From Lactuca virosa (lineage: Eukaryota; Streptophyta; Magnoliopsida; Asterales; Asteraceae): a stretch of 64,000 nt of DNA. The notes under the pieces were generated by a model. That model was not told the DNA's origin and searched no databases. It worked only from the letters and a program-made list of their open reading frames with translations. Each line of letters begins with the position of its first letter. Position 1 is the stretch's first letter. The position numbers and the translations under genes are program-made. The stretch spans positions 256,017,183 to 256,081,182 of the forward strand of contig CAKMRJ010005634.1 of assembly GCA_928212115.1 (NCBI GenBank), read 5' to 3'. Below, piece after piece: positions 11,218 to 22,556 of this stretch.

Positions 11218-13149
11218 GCTGGATCGGACGATAGTGGACATGAGTAGTTACTTAGAGGATCCGGAGCGATTCTTGAGGATAGTACATATTGGTGTGGAAG
11301 GTAGTATTGGGCCTATTCTACTGAAAGCACAAGATCCATACTCCAATCGAGGAGGATTTCAGGGATTCTAAGGAGCTGATGGAGGAAATATTGTATGGTT
11401 TGGCACCATGATTCAATGCAGTGTATTTCATTCCTTATCGGATTATCGGTTATGGTTGTTTAGACTAGGGGTGGGTCTGGTGATTGCTTGGGCCTCAGAA
11501 GTATTACTTGTGTATCTGCATGGAATTCTTGATGTTAGGGGTATTCATGATTGGGGAGTTTTTGAGGTCTCCATATGAAATTCAGAATTGCTTTGAGGTT
11601 GTTTGGTATTTATTTGGAAGATCATCTTGAGTTGTGTTATACATTCCAAGGGACAGGGATGCTATGTATCTGGTTGAGCCAGTTTGAGATTTGGTCTGTT
11701 TGCAATGCCAGTTGGTGGTAGTTCTATCCCTAGTGGAGGAGAAATACGTATTTTGTTTGGAGGATCATTGATCTGTTCGAGTATATGGTTTCGGAATAAT
11801 AGGTAACAGGTATTTGTGGTTCGGGTGTGCGAGATTTTGATTAAAGATTTAGTGAAAACGGGGTGCAGGGAAAGGTTCCATCAGTTGTATGTGCTAAAAA
11901 ATGAGTGAGTTATCTTTGCAACAGGAAGCTGTTGGACAAGAAGCTCGTTGTATCCGATGGTTTCTTCAAGATAACCTATGTTTAGGTCAAGGGGCGTTTG
12001 GTTCGCTCAGGTTGAGTATCGTTTGTTGAGGTATTTGTGAGCTCATTGTATTGATTGCTATCTATAATCTAGGATAAGCAGTTGATGAGCTATCAATCAA
12101 CTTCAGATTTTGGTAAGTGTAGTTCCACATGGGCTTTGTTTAGTACTGTATTGGATCAGTGGATTAGTTTTGAATGCATTCTCGGTAGTGGGTCATTTCG
12201 ATCACCATCAAGGGTTGAGGTTTCTCAAAAGTTTTGAGTTGTATCAGTGGAAGTTCAAGGGACGCGTCGACCTATTGTCAAAATTAGTTCATTGTACCTT
12301 TGGTTTATGGGTATGGGTACCCCCAATTATTGGTTATGGAAGTATTTTTCATAGTAGGCTTGGGTTTCGCAACTGTCCTTGGTTATTGGGAGTTCGAACA
12401 TCAGAGCGGTATTGTTTACTTTTTCAAGTATGGCTTTAGATCTACGTGAAATCCAATTTTGGTGTGTCAAGTCGACAGGTTTGGTATTTGAATTGATCCT
12501 ACCCGAGTTTTAGCAGCATTTCTTGATAACTTTGGAAGTTTTATCGAGCTAGTTACGTGTTGGTGGAATCTGTTCAATTTTAGTCAAGGGATAGGACCTT
12601 GTTTCTGACATTTATTAGAATGTTTCTGTTAATGATTGAGGTTCGTCGTTTCGTTATCTATTGGTACTTCACCATTTGGGTAAGGTTTTGAGGAAAAAGG
12701 AATGCAGTAGATCTAGGGTTGGTTTTGGGTTCTCTTGAGGGTGTGTGTTGCAGTAAGTTCATTAGATATTATCAGGAGGGGTGTATGTGAACCGAACAAG
12801 ATAACAAGGGAACACTTTCTCCGAATTTATTAGTATGGTTCTTATTTGGTTAATGTCTCTTGAATTGGAACAAGAGTGAAACTACCTATCTCATTCCCTG
12901 GTTGTGTGCGACTATGTTTTCATCTGATTTGATGTTGGTAGCTGCCTTTGTTGTGAAAGGAATTATGCGTTATAGAAATTTATGGCTCGTGTTGTGTTGA
13001 GAGGGATGTTGATTGGTTTCCTGCGAGTCGGTAGGTTGATGGTTGAGTACATTTACACCCTGTGGTGCTGGTCGTGAGTCTTCATGCTAGTGATGGAATG
13101 ACAAAAAGATCGGCGTAGTACCGCGAGCTTATCATTTTAGTGGTTAGAA
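11218..13149 (+). other. Decayed TG-rich region with a gypsy-leader fragment
   Basis: The first 150 bp (about 11265-11345: GTGTGGAAGGTAGTATTGGGCC then ACTGAAAGCACAAGATCCATAC) match the untranslated leader seen in element B at about 15420-15500 and in element F at about 53885-53930. The remaining 1.8 kb is T/G-rich and I recognise no domain in any frame. The 109-codon frame at 12110-12439 is not supported as a gene. It is probably an older gypsy leader or spacer into which B inserted. Confidence 0.4.
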
Positions 13150-14165
13150 TGTAACATCTAATTTTTTAAGTATTTTGTTTTGACCCTTGGATTATAATTT
13201 GTTTGCAAGATTGGTCCCCAATGGCGTTTCCGTAATTTTGGCCTTGTGTGCGTACGCTGGGCGTATGTAGCTAGGGTGCAAACCCTAATTTTTATGGTTT
13301 GGACCCTATTTAAGCATCTTTATGGCCTCATACACCCTCTTATCTTCAGCACCCTTCCTCATTTTGAAACCCTAAAGTGTGTGAGTGCCTTGTGAAGCTT
13401 GAAGAGCCTTTTGGTGTCATTTTGGAGCTTTTGGAGAAAAATGAAGAACCTTGAGTTTGTGGTGTTTCACTCAAGGCCTTGGATCCAACATCTACTTCCC
13501 TTTGTGCAACTTTTGGAGGTATAAAGCTCCAACCTTTATGAGTATTTCATTTGGATCTAGTTTTAGCTTAAAGTTGGCACCTTTTTGTCCCAATATTGAT
13601 CTTTGTGAGTATGGAATACTCCAAGACATTTGAGTTGTTCTTTCAGATGTTTTAGGGTCTGTTATGTCATAAAAATGTGATCTTGGACATTAGTTTCTTC
13701 CCATGCATGGTCTAGGTTGTCTTAATGGGTCAAGAAGCTATGGTTTTTTTATTAAGGTCTTAATATCCATGCAAAACCATAAAGTTGGAAACTTTATGGT
13801 TATTATCACCTTTTAGGGTCTAGATCTGGATTTTGGACATAAGTGATTAAGGATTAAGCGCTTAATGGGTAAAGTTGAGAGTAGCCGTGTACGCTGGGCG
13901 TACCAAGGGGTACACTGCACGTACGTGGTCAACTCCCCGATTCTGGCCAGCCAAGTATTACGCCCCATGTTCATTTCGTGTACGCCCAACATACTTACTG
14001 ATTCAACTCTGTTGACTTTGACCTGGACTTTGACTAGGGTTTGACCTAGGGGTATTTTAGGTATTTTGATCTGTATGCTGAGATTGTGTTACTGAATTCA
14101 TTAAGGTGACTGGTAGAGTTGATCTCAGAGCGGTGTGCAATTCAGTTTGCATATCTGTCTGTTAG

Positions 14166-14559
14166 GTGAGTTTTCTCACTGTATCCATGGGTCGAAGGCA
14201 CCAATGCCGGCCAATTACTTTGTTATGTAGAATGTTAGTTGTCTCTGTGACACTTTCATGAAAGACCAAGATATAGTCCATGGCAATTGTATGAAAGACC
14301 TGTTCTAGCCCTAGGAAATTGTATGAAAGACCCGGATCTGGCCCCTGACACTTGTATATAAGACCAAGATTTGGCCCTCAACCTTGCAAGGAAAGACCAT
14401 GTGAATATCCGATGGTACCTGTATGTAAGACCAGTATTTGGGCATCAACATTGCAAGGAAAGACCATGGGGGTAACCCATGGCACTTTTATGTTTTGGTA
14501 TGTGGTACTTTGGGGAACTCACTAAGCTTTGTGCTTACTGTTTATGTTTATGGTTTCAG
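14166..14559 (+). other. Candidate intron inside the 5' LTR of element B
   Basis: Donor AGGTGAGTTTT at 14165 and acceptor TATGGTTTCAGG with AG at 14558-14559, giving 394 nt. The same pair is kept in the 3' LTR (24069-24463) and the related solo LTR (21437-22036). The minisatellite lies entirely inside it. If spliced, the leader would lose most of U5. Confidence 0.5.
14250..14480 (+). repeat. Minisatellite in LTR B
   Basis: About five imperfect units built from TTGTATGAAAGACC, .GATCTGGCCCC and TGACA-like blocks. The counterpart in the 3' LTR is at about 24150-24385. Unit sequences have drifted but order is maintained. Confidence 0.75.
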
Positions 14560-14749
14560 GTACTTCTGGTTCGAAGTGAAGGGCCCGACATGATGACACA
14601 TCGTCATCCCCTCATGATTTCCGCATTTTGAATAATTATACTCTGATGTTTTGAATATTATAACTACGTGGTTGATTTTGAACAATTTGTGTACGATTTG
14701 ATAAACTTCCAAATGATAATTTTATCATTGTTTTTTGGACGTTACAAGT

Positions 14750-14762
14750 TGGTATCAGAGCC
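14750..14762 (+). promoter_or_regulatory. Primer-binding site of element B
   Basis: TGGTATCAGAGCC, a perfect match to the 3' end complement of plant initiator tRNA-Met, starting three bases after the LTR terminus GTTACA. Confidence 0.92.
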
Positions 14763-15640
14763 TTGGTTTGAGGGATTCGGGCACACTCTCAAGTGTGTAA
14801 GAACTCAAACTAAGGAAATGATAATCCACAGTTTTTAAAAGAAAAAGAAATTGGATTCTGAAAAGATTTTTATTAAGTAAAAAGGGGGAGTGCGATGTGT
14901 GCAATCAGCCGAGCTCAAGTAAGTGGTTCCCAAATTACCCATGCCTACGTATTATGACTAGTATGCTTGATATGAGAATTACATGCTAGATTAGGGCTAG
15001 GAATAAATTCAGGAATCGTATGATAGAATTGCCTAATTTGTGTGATTCCTTATAGCCGAGTGGGACTAGATGCTATGTATTACTTGGAATTGATATCAGC
15101 TCTGTTAACTGCTAAGTGTATGCTTTCAAAGTTGTATACGATTAGGATTGTATAGCCCTAGAATGATCGATTTGGCCTCATTTCCTGTTCTTTGTTTGGT
15201 TGTGGACTTATGATAGAATCATCATTTGACAGTCTATGTAATCCTATTCTGTGTATAACTTGCATGCAAAAGGCAACCAACGTTGTCGAATAAGGTTCTT
15301 GGTATTGCGAGCAGTGAGAGTTGAGATTTCCTAGGAGAGTCTAGGATATGTATGCTGTTTAGCTTGGGATTGTTATATGGTTAATGGTGACTTATTGGAA
15401 TCAGGCTTGCTCTTGAGGAAGGTACAGGTAGGTGTGAAAGGTAGTATTGGGCCCGTACTACTAGAAGCACATGATCTATACCCGAGACCACGACAGGCCT
15501 GGGAACTCTAAGAAGGCATTTGTAGTGAAAACCCCCTTGATTCATATGCTGATTATTTATATGTTGAGTTTCAGTTTAAGGATGGTGAAGAGGTTCGGGT
15601 TTATGTTCTGACTTAGGAACGTAACTGATTGATGAGTGAC
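14763..15640 (+). other. Untranslated leader of element B
   Basis: About 0.9 kb between PBS and gag with no conserved frame. Near 15410-15490 it carries the leader phrase GGTAGTATTGGGCCCGTACT followed by AGCACATGATCTATAC, also found at about 11290, in element F (about 53885) and, decayed, on the minus strand of element D. Confidence 0.7.
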
Positions 15641-16710
15641 TACGCGAGTTCATTTAGGCAGAGGTTACTCATGGCATCTTGGATGCTACTCCTGTGTTGT
15701 TCAGTACCATCAAGGAGGGGATTATGAAGCTGATGGACGAGATGTTCAAGACTTTTCGAGTTGAGATTTTTGCGGGTAAAATATGATCATGATCCCCCTC
15801 ATTTTGGGAGTTTAAGACCTGTGGAGCTCCTACATTCTTTAGGGATAAGGACCCCATCGCTAGCCGACGCTGGATCACTGACATGGAGAATACTCAACGT
15901 ATGATTTTCTGCCCAGATGGGGCAAATGTGGGATTTGCATCCTACCTACTAAGGGACAACGCACGGGACTGGTGGGAGGAGGTTAGCCGAGTTGTAGTGT
16001 CAGCGGCAGTGGTAGTCATGACTTAGAAGGATTTTTTTCAAAGGTTCCAAAGGTAGTTTGCACCCGCTATTGAGGTGAAACAACTGGTGAGGGAGTTCCA
16101 GGACCTTCACTAGACTATAGAGACTGTGGCGGAGATCACCGCCAAATTCAGGGAGAGGGATTTGTTGGTCCTGCAGTATGTTGCGGATGAGGAGATGAGC
16201 AAGATGAGATACCATGACATGTTGATAGGATATCAGGTAGTTCATGAGCTTTTCGAGGTGCAAGACCCATAATGACATGATCAAGAAGGCCCGTGAGTGG
16301 GAGATTGAGTAGGCGCTTCAGACAAAGCGGAAGCCAGAGCAGGTGCAGACAGCTATGGGTCACGCTAAGAGGCCCAAGACTTCCGATGGGCTGGGGTCGT
16401 TGCGGCAAGTGCAGCAAACCGCATAGTGGCGCACGCCAAGCGGCAGGTTCAGGTTGTTATAGTTATGGCTAGTCGGGCCACATGAGTAGGGATTGCCCTG
16501 AGAGTGCTCTAATTCGCTTTCATTGTAATCAGACCGATCATAAAAAGGTCAATTTTCCGAGATTTTCAGGGAGAGTAGTGACAACGCTTGCGCCAACCAC
16601 CTTGAGGATTACTGATGGCTGCCAGGGCCAGGCGGAGGCTCTTGTGGTGAAGAGCAGTGCATTTCAGCTGACCACCGATGAGGCTCGTGCAAAGCCGGAT
16701 GTGGTTACTG
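15640..16710 (+). pseudogene. Element B gag pseudogene
   Basis: The retrotransposon gag core is visible: DKDPIASRRWITDM (about 15845), LLRDNARDWWEEVSR (about 15945-15990), EITAKFRERDLLVLQY (about 16132). Several in-frame stops follow. The first zinc knuckle (16455-16496) reads C-Y-S-Y-G-stop-S-G-H-M-S-R-D-C, so the second cysteine is tyrosine and a stop lies in the knuckle. A second knuckle (about 16510-16550) has lost its first and last cysteines. The frame open from 16482 ends at 16718, two codons into the candidate intron. No intact start codon is evident. Confidence 0.85.
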
Positions 16711-16778
16711 GTATATGACTTATCTCTATCTTTATTGTTTCCTTTATTTATGCTTATTACTGTTTTGATCTTGTATAG
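16711..16778 (+). other. Candidate 68-nt spliceosomal intron between gag and protease
   Basis: GTATATGACT at the left edge, TTGTATAG at the right edge, AT-rich with long T runs. The gag side ends DVVTG and the protease side begins TFLVNG; family members have these joined without interruption. Removing exactly 68 nt restores the phase; retaining it causes an immediate TGA at 16716-16718. Length, base composition and GT-AG borders fit a minimal plant intron. It could instead be a chance insertion. Confidence 0.6.
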
Positions 16779-17179
16779 GGACCTTTTTGGTCAATGGTAT
16801 GACTGCTCATGTTCTGTTTGATTTAGGTACTACCCGATCTTTTATATCTCTTGCACTTAGCAAGAAGTTTTGTGATGCTCCCAGGACTTTGGATTTTCCA
16901 CTGGAGGTTGAGATTATGGATGAGCGTACCATGAGTGCTTCAAGGGTTCATCGTGGGTGTGTCCTGAATCTGTTTAGTGAGAGATACTCTATTGATTTAG
17001 TGCCGATTCCTTTGCGAGGATCGAAGGTTATTATCGGGATGAATTGGTTGGGACCTAATAGGGCCATGATCGACTGTGAGCGGCAGTTAGTGAGGGTTCG
17101 GACCTCAAGTGGGGGAGAACTGGTTATTCCTAGTGAGGGAGCCTCGCATTGACCAACTCTCTGTTCAGCTACGAGGGCC
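16779..17179 (+). pseudogene. Element B aspartic protease domain
   Basis: Open frame 16787-17152 plus the upstream TFLV. The active-site motif reads LFDLGTTRSF where the family has LFDSGATRSF: the catalytic aspartate is kept, but the following serine is leucine. The second half has the usual hydrophobic-G motif (KVIIGMNWLGPNRAMIDC). It ends at a TGA (17153-17155), after which the same frame continues into RT, consistent with one Gag-Pol reading frame. Confidence 0.85.
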
Positions 17180-18662
17180 ATGAAATATCTTCAACAGGGT
17201 TATTCTGGGTTCTTAGCTTATGTTGTAGGCACTCGAGTTGAGGGCTCGACGGGGTTGATTGGGGTACCCATTGTTCGGGATTTTCCCGATGTATTTCCTG
17301 AGGATTTTCCAGGAGCGCCTCCCGAGAGGCAGGTCAAGTTTCAGATTGATCTGGTTCCTGGTGCAAATCTGATAGCCAAGGCACCGTATCGCCTGGCGTC
17401 ACCTGAGATGCAAGAGTTGTTGACGCAACTTCAAGAGCTGCTAGACAAGGGTTTTATTTGTCCGAGTAGTTCATCATGAGGATCATCGCTGCTAGACACA
17501 GAATGTGATTTGATTATCAGAAGTTGAATAAGTTAACGGTGAAGAATCGTTATCCACTTACGAGGATTGACGATTAGTTTGATCAACTTCAGGGTGCATC
17601 TTGGTTTTCCAAAATTGATTTGTGATCGGGGTACCATCAGATGAGGGTTAGAGATGAGGATGTGCAGAAGACAACCTTTAGTACTCTCTATGGTCATTAT
17701 GAGTTCGTGGTGATTTCCTTTGGGCTCACTAATGTACCAACAACGTTCGTGGATCTCATGAACCGTGATTTTAGGACGATGTTGGATCGGTCGGTGATTG
17801 TATATATTGATGATATTCTGGTCTACTTCAAGACCAAGGAGCAGAATAAGGAGCATTTGAGCGAGGTATAGGAGACCCTTAGGAAGGAGAGGCTTTATGC
17901 CAAATTCTCTAAATGTGAGTTCTGGTTGTGAGAAGTGCAGTTCTTGGGGCACATCGTCAACCAGAATGGTATATTGGTCGACCCGACCAAGATCGAGGTC
18001 GTGATGCGAAGGGAGATTCTGACGCCCCATCTGAGATTCGGAGCTTCCTAGGCCTTGCAGGGTATTATCGGAGATTTATCCATGACTTCTCCAAGATTGC
18101 AGTGCCCTTGACTCGCTTGACAAAGATGAATGTGGTTTTTCGATGGAGGCACGATCACCAGTTGGCTTTTGAGAATCTGAGGCAAAGATTGTGCGAGGCC
18201 CTGATCCTCACGCTTCCTGAGGATTTGGATGATTTTGTGGTTTATTGAGATGCCTCTATATCGGGTTTAGGAGCTGTCCTTATGCAGAGGGGTCACATGA
18301 TTTCTTACTCTTTGAGGTAGATGAAGCCTCATTAGGCGAATTATCCTACGCATGATTTAGAGTTGGGGGCGGTGGTTTTTTCCCTCGATATTTGGAGGCA
18401 CAATCTGTATAGGGTTCGGTGTGTCTACACTGACCACAAAAGTTTGAGGTACTTGATGGACCAGTCGGATCTAAATATGCGACAACGGAGATGGCTGGAT
18501 ATGGTAATGGATTATGATTGCGAGATCCGGAACCACCCTGGGAAGGCCAACGTGGTGGCCGATTCTTTGAGCCGTAAGGTCGTGAGTTCTTCTATCAAAG
18601 ATATCTGCTTGAGGATGGTTGTCACTTTTCCTTTGTTGGATTTTGTCAAAAGGCTCAGGTAG
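17180..18662 (+). pseudogene. Element B reverse transcriptase and RNase H remnant
   Basis: RT begins with FPDVFPEDFPGAPP (about 17279) and YRLASPEMQEL; a deletion/frameshift region near 17475-17640 has lost part of the fingers. The catalytic box VIVYIDDILVYFK (about 17795) is intact. Thumb: FLGLAGYYRRFI (about 18044). RNase H: DASISGLGAVLMQRG (about 18250, preceded by a stop), DLELGAVVF (about 18357), TDHKSLRYL (about 18432), KANVVADSLSRK (about 18545). All four acidic RNase H positions are recognisable, but stops and frameshifts break the domain. Confidence 0.87.
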
Positions 18663-19079
18663 AGGGGTTGAAAAAGGAGAATCGGAAGGCCAAGCAGATC
18701 AGGGGATAGATTTTCTTACTTATCAGAGACAGCCGGGGGTTATTGAACCACTGCGGTAGAGTCTGGGTTTCGACAACAGGTGGGGTGAGGCAGACAGTTC
18801 TGGAGGAGGCGCATAAGTCAAAGTTTTCAATCCATTCGGGGGCCACGAAGATGTATAGGGATCTGAGGTTGAGTTATGGGTGGCCCTGTATGAAAAGGGA
18901 AATAGCTTGGTTTTTTGAGCGGTGCCTGACATGCAGGAACGTCAAGGTTGAACATCAGAAACCTTACCACAAGATGCAACCCTTACCCATTCCCATGTGG
19001 AATTAGGAAGAGATTACCATGGATTTCATCACAAAGCTGCCGAGGATGACACATGGAGTAGATTATATATGGGTCATTG

Positions 19080-19860
19080 TGTTGGGTTTTGAGCATTCTA
19101 ACACTCCTAAGTGTACATACAACCCTAAATACCTTGGATCTATGTTTTCTCTATTATACATCCAAATATGAATATTCCAAGGTATTACCCTATCTAGCAT
19201 ACAATCTTTGATACTTGGGTAATAAAACAAGTTAGAATACATACCTTTTTATGTAGCTTGATTCCTTGATGCTTAAGAGCCGAGTGCCCCAAGTATGACA
19301 CCTCAAATGGTTCACACAACATCAAATACACTTGGAATAACTTAGAGAGAAATGAACCACTTCATGAAATCGGCTAGCCCTCACCATTCCATCATAGTCT
19401 TCTCATGGTCACCAATTTTGGGAAGAATAAGATGCTTATATAGTGTGTCACAATTAGGGTTACACCATGTAAACCCTAATTGTCATGGCCTTTCATTTCC
19501 ATGATCCATGGGCACAAAAACACCATGGAGCATCCATGGAGCATCCTATGGGTTTTAGCCCAACTTGATAATCCATGGAGCATTAGCCCACTATACAAGT
19601 ATGGATGATTTACACAATCAACCCATATATTTAATTAGTCTCCTTTTGATCACTTAATTAATTCCAAATTAATTCTTGATCAATACTAATTAAATAATCT
19701 TATTAATATATTAGAACTTATAATATATTACCAAACCTTAATTGTTATTTCTCTCATTTCAGTCTATCCAAATGCATGATGCCATGCAACCCAAATGGAC
19801 CATGCCAACCGGGTCAAGTACATACCAAATATAGTTATGGACTTAGACACTAATCCAACA
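19080..19860 (-). mobile_element. Ty1/copia solo LTR (H family) in the integrase of B
   Basis: 781 bp, TGTTGGGTTTTG...ACTAATCCAACA, in reverse orientation relative to B. Perfect 5-bp target duplication CATTG at 19075-19079 and 19861-19865. Joining across it gives the continuous integrase codons for VIV-GRFTKSAHF. It is closely related to the LTRs of element H and to 46832-47593, including the paired tracts around TTAATTAGT and the TATA-like CTATATAAGC (minus) region. It formed by LTR-LTR recombination of a full element. Confidence 0.93.
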
Positions 19861-21436
19861 CATTGTTGGTAGATTTACCAAGAGTGCGCATTTCATACCA
19901 ATTACAGAGAGCATATCCACTGAGATGTTAGCTGACATCAACTGCATTTAGTACAACATATTGTAACATCCTGTTTGCTGCCTTTTCTGGATCGTAGGCT
20001 AGAAGTCGATTGTGTAAGGCTTTTGGGCCTTAAGGAGGCAAAGTTTAGTCCTTGTGGAAGGAGGTAATGTTATTTAGGAGATTTTACCCTTGAATTGTGT
20101 TTTGGGGCGAAGGGTAGAAAGGGAAAAGTCATAGGTCGGGTTCTTACATGAAATATGGATTTTTATTCGAGAATTTTTTAGTCCAAGATATTTAGATTAT
20201 ATTGTAGATCTCTTCAACACCTTTCCATGGATATAAAGCATGTCGAAAATGGACTTGGAACGAAGAAGTTATGACCGTTTAAAGTTAGGGCGAGTTTTGG
20301 GTTAGCCGTGTACGCTGCGCGTACTAGGGCATCCCTAGTACGCTGGGCGTACACGATTAGTGCCCAAACCCTATTTTCATGGTTTGAACCCTATTTAAGC
20401 TCCTTAACTCCCCTAAATGCGTTCCATTCTCAGCCTCCACCTCTCCAACACCCTCTCTTGAAACCCTAACCCTAGATTGAGCCTTGTGAGCAAAAAGAAG
20501 GTGTTTTAAGTGCTTTGGAGTGTTTTTGGTGCACATTGGAGAAGAAGGAACTAATTGAAGAACCATTAGTTGCTTTGGAGCTTGTAGATCCAGACCTTGT
20601 TCACCTTGATCTTTCTTCTAAAGGTATAAAGCTTGAATCTTGATGATGAAATTGTTAGATCTAGCTAGTTTTGGGTGTTATGAGCTTTTGGTCACTTTAA
20701 GTGCTTAAAGTTTAGATATTTAACGTTTGTGACCTTGTTATGTATAAAGTTGGAAACTTTATCTATCTAACCATCATTTTGATTCAGATCTGAAGGTTGA
20801 AGACTTGGACTTAATGGATTAAGTTGAAAAAGATGAACTTTTGGGTCCCTTTGAGACTTAAAGACTAGATCTTGTTTGTTGAGACCATTATAATGGATAA
20901 AGTTGGAAACTTTATCCATTATGGAGCTATTAGGAACCATAAAAAATGTGATCTTGATCCTTCTCTCCCTTCCATGCAAGAGTTGTAATGTCTTAATGGA
21001 TTAATAAGTTAGGGTTTTAGCTTTTGGACCTTCCCTAGCCATGGAAAGTCATAAAGGTGGAAACTTTATGACTTAAGACAATGTTTTGAGGCTAGATATG
21101 AGTTTGGGTGAAAATTCGATAAAGGATTAAGTAGGCTAATGGAAAGAATGGAACCAGCTCGAGTATGCTGGGCGTAATTTTCATACACTGGGGGTACTAA
21201 ACTATCCCGGGTACGCTGGACGTAAGTTGAGTACGCAGGCGTACTCAACCAACCTTGGACTTTGACTTTTGTTGACTCCATTGACCATTGAATTTTGACC
21301 AAGTTTGACCTTGAGTCAAACTTGAGGATTTTGGGTTATAGATTAAGATGTTATCTGGTTATGGTGTTAGTGGATTCACGGGAGCAAGCAGTGCAGAAGG
21401 CAGCATATCATAGTTTTTCAAGGTTCTTCGATTCAT

Positions 21437-22036
21437 GTGAGTTTTTCCACACTATACTTGTGGGTCGAAGGCACCAATGCCGACCCACTAGGTTATGTAT
21501 CCTGGTGTATAGGATGCTTCTATGTTGTAGTAATATGTTAGATCTATATCCTGGTAATTACGATGTTGTTATTGAAGTGGTGATCTATAGATCTGCCTGT
21601 TATCTATTTATTGGCTGTATGTTTATTTGTTGCATATGTCGATGCAGTGTGGTTGGGTTGAGACTATACGCTTTGTGCTTCCAGTCAACAAACCGAGTAA
21701 TGTTTATATTGACATGTTGTTATGGTTTACTGGATTGAGGCGGACTAGCAGGTACTGAAGGACAAGATACCCAGGGTGGTCCAGATAGACTGAAGGTCTG
21801 CGAGGCGGTACAGCCAGGCCGAAGGCCCGCCGAGCGGTCCAAATAGGTTGTAGGCCTGGTGCGGCGGTCCTACCATGCTGAAGGCTCTGAGAGCAGTCTA
21901 GATAATCTGTAGGCCGGTGTGGCGGTATAGTCATGCTGAAGGCTCTGTATGCATGCTGTTGTTTGTTATGTTATGTGGTGGTACTTTAGGGGAACTCACT
22001 AAGCTTCGTGCTTACAGTTGTTTGTTATGGTTTCAG
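21437..22036 (+). other. Candidate intron in the gypsy solo LTR
   Basis: Donor CATGTGAGTTTTT and acceptor ATGGTTTCAGG, 600 nt, at the places matching LTR B (394 nt). The length difference is mainly the different internal minisatellite and its surroundings. Confidence 0.42.
21755..21940 (+). repeat. GC-rich minisatellite in the gypsy solo LTR
   Basis: About four units of roughly 45 bp built on GGCCGAAGGCCCG, GCGGTCC.A.A and TGTAGGCC.GTG blocks. It sits between the GGGTCGAAGGCACC and GGGGAACTCACTAAGC phrases, exactly where LTR B has its unrelated repeat. Confidence 0.72.
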
Positions 22037-22331
22037 GTACTTCAGTTGATCGGGAAAATCAAAGGCGTGATCGTTCATATCCTTCAGATTTATGTTATTG
22101 GATTTTGGGATAATCTTATTTACGAACTATACTTTTGAAACAACATTTTTTGTGAACAATTATTGACTTGGGGTTGTTTTGGAAAAATGAAAATTTTACT
22201 CTACTTTTTGGTACGTTACACATACCATCCCAGACTGATGGCATCCGAGACTTTTGGGGAACTCACTAAGCGAACGATCCATACACTCGATGATATGCTC
22301 TAGGATTGTGTGCTAGATTTTAGAGGGAGTT

Positions 22332-22556
22332 GGGATACTTAGCTTCCACTGGCCGAGTTATTCTACACCAACAATTATCATGCCGGTACTGGCCGACCGC
22401 CGTTTGAGATGTTATACGGAAGGAGGTGCAGGACCCATATTTACTCGGTAGGGATACTTAGCTTCCACTGGCCGAGTTATTCTACAACATCACTTGTCAT
22501 GTTAATACTGGCCGACCGCCGTTTGAGATATTATATGGAAGGATTGTGCACGACAG
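22332..22556 (+). repeat. 119-bp partial tandem duplication in integrase
   Basis: GGGATACTTAGCTTCCACTG occurs at 22332 and again at 22451. The copies continue in parallel through GGCCGACCGCCGTTTGAGAT and the ATGGAAGGA region, then diverge near 22555. It duplicates the integrase segment coding for the SYNN...PFEMLYGRRC part. Confidence 0.85.

Larger units (their letters stand above)
13150..14746 (+). repeat. 5' LTR of element B
   Basis: 1597 bp. Contains two upstream GTACGCTGGGCGTA-type palindromes (13249 and about 13888), a TATA-like TATTTAA (13307-13313), the conserved phrase GGGTCGAAGGCACCAATGCC (about 14189), a minisatellite (about 14255-14480) and the phrase GGGGAACTCACTAAGC (about 14512). 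It is closely similar along its length to 23071-24653. Confidence 0.9.
19962..22220 (+). mobile_element. Gypsy solo LTR (B-like, 2259 bp) in the integrase of B
   Basis: Termini TGTAACATCC...GTTACA. Target duplication CATAT/CATAC (19957-19961 and 22221-22225), one mismatch. It interrupts the integrase phrase STTYHPQTDG. The layout follows LTR B: GTACGC palindromes (20308, 20339, 21163, 21211), GGGTCGAAGGCACCAATGCC (21461), a GC-rich minisatellite (about 21755-21940), GGGGAACTCACTAAGC (21990) and GGTTTCAGGTACTTC (22029). Open frames at 21295-21738 and elsewhere are chance frames. Confidence 0.88.

Noticed and set aside
12110..12439. 109-codon frame in the TG-rich region
   Set aside because: Tryptophan/leucine-rich translation of TG-rich DNA, no domain, no conserved neighbour.
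14750..14762. tRNA gene suggested by the initiator-Met-like sequence
   Set aside because: Only the 12-13 nt primer-binding match is present, with no cloverleaf around it. The same holds at 39101, 48536 and 52489.
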